Part shown: positions 32,992 through 35,606 of the stretch, piece after piece
Numbering within the stretch: position 1 is the first letter of the stretch
Layout: every line of letters starts with the position of its first letter
DNA from: Bacteroidaceae bacterium
GTDB lineage: Bacteria > Bacteroidota > Bacteroidia > Bacteroidales > Bacteroidaceae
Direction of reading: 5' to 3'
DNA length: 35,606 nucleotides
Assembly: GCA_017453465.1 (NCBI GenBank)
Contig: JAFTEV010000008.1
Location: forward strand, 1-35,606
The notes under the pieces: generated by a model
Told to the model about the DNA's origin: nothing
The model's input: only the letters and a program-made list of their open reading frames with translations
The model's database searches: none
Program-made: the position numbers and the translations under genes

Positions 32992-33069
32992 GCGTAGGCA
33001 ATGCGTCGCTCCCGCATAGGCAATCAACCCCACACAATTGCCTACACGAGCGCGACGCATTGCAAACTC
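32992..33069. repeat. Palindromic intergenic repeat (TAGGCAAT family), copy 2
   Basis: Arms GCGTAGGCAATGCGTCGCTC... (32992-33024) and ATTGCCTACACGAGCGCGAC... (33037-33069) pair imperfectly around a 12-nt loop. Organisation and sequence match the palindrome at 2761-2840, including a TAGGCAAT block at each end of the left arm. It lies between the divergent susC operon and the 33248 gene pair. Confidence 0.7.
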
Positions 33070-33191
33070 GGCACAACAAAACTTTGCACACAACCGAAAA
33101 ACCAGCCCCACTTTTTCTCCCCAAATAAAAATTTCTGCCCCTAAATATAAAAAGGTATAGCAACTTTGTGATAATTTCCCCGAAAATGTTG

Positions 33192-33199
33192 TAACTTTG
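33192..33199 (+). promoter_or_regulatory. -7 box for the gene pair at 33248-34152
   Basis: TAACTTTG, 48 nt before the ATG at 33248. A TTTG at 33165-33168 is 23 nt upstream, slightly beyond the usual spacing. Confidence 0.55.
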
Positions 33200-33247
33200 C
33201 AGCCGTTATAGCAAAGGAGTCCAAATTATTACCAAGCCCAAGGGATT

Positions 33248-33670
33248 ATGCTGACACCATACAAGATTGCCGACTACTGCAAGGAATACCATCCCGCATG
33301 GACTTGCACGATGCCCGACGGATGCCCGCCAGAAGACGTACTTGTCCCCTCGGAACATCCTTTTTTCCGATTGGCAAAACAGGCCGAATCATACAGCGAG
33401 GCCGACTTCAAGTCCTACGCAGAAACCGACCCGAAGCATCACTGGGGCAAGCAGTTGCCACTGGCCGTTGGCCTATCGCTGATAGACAATGAGACGAAAG
33501 CCCGCCGCAATCTTAAGCTCCCCATGTTTCGTCAATACAAGGGAATCATTTCCCTCGTACTAAATCCGACGGATGGCGTTGTCAAACAAACAGGCATTCA
33601 CCGCTCGCACTACACATGGTGGCGTACACAGCACTTCCTTGTGTCAAACCTCAAAATGCTACAGATATGA
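33248..33670 (+). CDS. Hypothetical protein, first of a coupled pair
   Basis: 140 residues, no signal peptide or membrane segment, so probably cytoplasmic. I do not recognise the family. It begins MLTPYKIADYCKEYHPAWTC and has a patch rich in acidic and aromatic residues (SEADFKSYAETDPKHHWGKQ) and a C-terminal SHYTWWRTQHFLVSN. Its TGA overlaps the ATG of the next gene (ATGA at 33667-33670), so the two products are probably made in a fixed ratio. Promoter box and start agree with a 5' leader of about 40 nt. Confidence 0.65.
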   Translation: MLTPYKIADYCKEYHPAWTCTMPDGCPPEDVLVPSEHPFFRLAKQAESYSEADFKSYAETDPKHHWGKQLPLAVGLSLIDNETKARRNLKLPMFRQYKGIISLVLNPTDGVVKQTGIHRSHYTWWRTQHFLVSNLKMLQI

Positions 33671-34152
33671 GAGCACTCACCCTGACCAATACTCTCGAAT
33701 ACTACGATGTGCCACAGATTGTCACTGCCACAGATGCTACTGGCACACGCTACCTCTGCACACTCTATGAGCAGACTGCCGATGGCTACCACTATCTGGG
33801 CGTACAGATTTCAGAGCCTCGCCTAATGGCATTCGTTGGCGGACAACTCGACCTGCGCGATGCCTATCTGCATCCCGAAGTGGACAATGCCCTTTATAAG
33901 GTCGAGACCAACAACGACAAGCTAATTGCCTCGACACTCTTACAGCCTTCCGACGTGACTGAGAAGATGTTGCCCGAAGTAGGTTACTATTACGATGCTA
34001 CCGACCTGACGGATGAAGCTGAATCGGCCACCGACACCTACCAGCTGGAGGTACCAGCCCGCGACCGCATCACGTTTTCCACACTGATTGCCCGCATGGG
34101 TTGGACTGCTCTCTCGCTTCGTAAGACCATCGGAAAAGTGGCAGCACTATAG
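33667..34152 (+). CDS. Hypothetical protein, DUF6575-like, second of a coupled pair
   Basis: 161 residues, no signal peptide. MRALTLTNTLEYYDVPQIVT and ATGTRYLCTLYEQTADGYHY, then LGVQISEPRLMAFVGGQLDL and RDAYLHPE, resemble the DUF6575 type (a small beta-rich domain in which 'yydvP...' and 'G..YL' are recurrent), though I am not certain. The C-terminal part ends with helix TLIARMGWTALSLRKTIGK. The start at 33667 is set by the 4-base overlap with the upstream stop; an in-frame GTG/ATG at 33616 lies inside the upstream gene. Function unknown; two-gene cassettes of this layout include toxin-antitoxin and anti-phage systems, but nothing here proves that. Confidence 0.65.
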   Translation: MRALTLTNTLEYYDVPQIVTATDATGTRYLCTLYEQTADGYHYLGVQISEPRLMAFVGGQLDLRDAYLHPEVDNALYKVETNNDKLIASTLLQPSDVTEKMLPEVGYYYDATDLTDEAESATDTYQLEVPARDRITFSTLIARMGWTALSLRKTIGKVAAL

Positions 34153-34337
34153 TTCTCCACCCCCTTCATACCCCAGCCACAAATTAAAAACAGATGGCAA
34201 GACAGACCTACATACACCATTTGACTAAGGGCGACCGCAGGAGTGCGGGCGGCGTAGAGGTGTGCATATTTACCCCTCCCCCATAGTTCGTAAATGGTTT
34301 AGAATCAACAAACTCTACAAAACCATCAAAATACAGG

Positions 34338-34380
34338 CAAGGCGCGTTTACGTCCCGTTATGGGGCGTAAACGTGCCTTG
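34338..34380 (+). other. Strong RNA hairpin in the 34153-34483 spacer
   Basis: CAAGGCGCGTTTACGTCCC (34338-34356) pairs along all 19 positions with GGGGCGTAAACGTGCCTTG (34362-34380), counting two G-U pairs, around a 5-nt loop. No T run follows. It could be a terminator remnant, a structured leader of the gene at 34484, or part of an inserted element. A 30-codon frame from ATG 34193 (MARQTYIHHLTKG...) lies in the same spacer but is not convincing as a gene. Confidence 0.5.
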
Positions 34381-34483
34381 TCTGCATAGTGGTTTACATA
34401 TAAGGCCACCGACAAGAGGACAGCAACAGAACATGAAATATTTTCCCAACATTATTTATAAACCATTAAAATCAAAAACAATT

Positions 34484-35490
34484 ATGAGAAAAACAAAAGT
34501 ATTTTCAATCTCGCCCTCCTGCTCACAGTGACGCAGGGGGCATGGGCTTTGAGCGGTTCGGGAACGAGCAGTAATCCGTATCAGATAAATTCGTATAACG
34601 ATTGGATTTCGTTCTGTCAAGGTTCCTGGGGAACGGCTTATATAAAACTGAATTGCGATGTCAGTGGAACAACATATATACCAAGCACCACATTCCAAGG
34701 AAACTTCGACGGCAACGGACACCAGATTTCCAGAGGCTCTGGTGCTGCTGGTACCCCCATCTTCCCCGCCGTCAACGGTGCCACTATCAAGAATTTGGTG
34801 ATTGGTGGATCGTTCTCGTTTTCTTCAACCAAAATGGGCGCACTCATCGGAACATCCACAGGAAACACCACGGTAGAGAATTGTCGCGTCGGCGCAAATG
34901 CTACTTACAACATTACAGGTGTCAATAGCGGCACCATCGTGGGTTATGCAAATGGTGGTTCACTCACCATGCGCGGTTGCGTCTTCGCCGGTTCCATCAC
35001 CGCACCCAATGGATTTACTGATTTTGGCGGTCTCATAGCCAAAAACTCTTCCGCGACTGCGACTATCCAGAATTGCGTAGTCAATCCTTCTAGCGTAAAA
35101 GGAACTCCCTCCATTTACAACGATCATTTCAGTCGTGGTGGAGGTTCACTTAGCAATAACTATTACCTTTGCGAGCCTACCGCATACATCGCTTCTGGAA
35201 GTTCCAACTTGGATGTGAACCTTAAAGCTCGCAGCATCAGTGCAGCCAATAGCGACGTGACCATCAGCGGGCTTGGCACGGCCATGGCCACATACAACGT
35301 CAGCGGTATCACTGCATACAGCAAGGGCATCAAGTATAACAGTGTTTACTATGCTGGTAATGGCCAAAGTGTAAGCCTCACGCTGAGCCACGCCGACAAG
35401 ACTGGCTATACCTTCAGCGCATACACTGCTTCGGCTGGTACGCTGAGCGGCACAACTCTGACAATGCCTAACCCAACTTTGACGCTTTGA
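34484..35490 (+). pseudogene. Secreted GLUG-type repeat protein, frameshifted in the signal peptide and truncated
   Basis: ATG at 34484 starts MRKTKVFSISPSCSQ and stops at 34531. One extra A in the run at 34495-34498 would instead give MRKTKSIFNLALLLTVTQGA followed by WALSGSG, a standard signal peptide joined in frame to the 320-codon reading frame ending at 35490. The body has FDGNGHQI, GATIKNLVIGGSF, then GLUG-like repeats (MGALIGTSTGNTTVENC, SGTIVGYANGGSLTMRGC, FGGLIAKNSSATATIQNC). The C-terminal module YNSVYYAGNGQSVSLTLSHA and GTLSGTTLTMP normally continues into further repeats and a T9SS tail, absent here. The coding change after LTMP at about 35470 suggests truncation. Calling it phase-off rather than dead is possible. 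Confidence 0.65.
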
Positions 35491-35606
35491 ACTTGATTTT
35501 TCTTGCTAATCAGCGACTTTCACATTCTTGTTATGGTGACTGTGTTCTACAGATTTTGATTTTTCGGAACGGCATTTTCTTGTAGTTCAACATGGAGTAG
35601 ATGTCA
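35491..35606. other. Window-edge stretch, possibly the end of an insertion element
   Basis: No gene can be assigned. A minus-strand frame open from 35605 to TAA at 35531 encodes DIYSMLNYKKMPFRKIKICR plus four residues, which could be the C-terminus of a transposase or other protein entering from outside. The abrupt end of the repeat protein just before it is consistent with an insertion, but no inverted-repeat end could be confirmed. Confidence 0.2.

Overview
The window looks like a chromosomal segment of a Bacteroidales bacterium, most likely Prevotella or a close relative. The evidence is: promoters of the TAnnTTTG / TTTG type in front of several genes; a SusC/SusD outer-membrane pair; proteins ending in type IX secretion (T9SS) style C-terminal domains; dockerin-like tails without any cohesin; and a trp operon in the order B-E-G-D-C-F-A. 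Genus assignment is inference; no rRNA or tRNA gene was seen.

Layout. 1-464 is the end of an IS21-family element (partial istA, minus strand, multi-repeat terminus). 586-1530 is a wreck: a truncated aldo/keto reductase gene carrying a 66-bp in-frame palindromic insertion, abutting tail-to-tail a decayed fragment of a secreted repeat protein. 1603-3797 holds two divergent secreted-protein genes separated by a long palindromic repeat. 3836-10640 is the complete tryptophan operon. It is preceded by a 21-codon leader peptide gene with a Trp-Arg-Trp core and a textbook terminator/antiterminator pair, and it is closed by a terminator. 10642-11632 (minus) is a DUF3791-DUF3990-DUF3791 triad that looks like a toxin/antitoxin-type module. 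11909-14085 (minus) is a large secreted T9SS-type protein followed by a 59-residue small protein. 14086-15119 is a gene-poor divergent spacer with three separate structured repeats. 15120-16964 is a secreted Omp28/thioredoxin-like protein with a T9SS-type tail, and 17043-17336 (minus) is an orphan antitoxin-like gene.

17443-32609 (minus) is one tightly packed ten-gene operon: SusC, SusD, a zinc metallopeptidase lipoprotein, a DUF4302 lipoprotein, a BACON-like lipoprotein, a TlpA-like thioredoxin, a DUF6029-like barrel, an Omp28 lipoprotein, a large Omp28-like protein with a dockerin-like tail, and a second protein with a dockerin-like tail. It ends in a perfect 24-bp hairpin. The combination suggests an envelope system that captures, cleaves or reduces, and imports a protein- or peptide-derived ligand; the substrate is unknown.

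33248-34152 is a translationally coupled pair of genes of unknown function. 34484-35490 is a secreted repeat protein whose signal peptide is frameshifted in an A-run and whose 3' end looks truncated at the window edge.

The strongest points for follow-up are the trp attenuator, the ten-gene SusCD/thioredoxin-fold operon, the DUF3791/DUF3990 triad, the 59-residue protein, and the dispersed palindromic elements built on TAGGCAAT.
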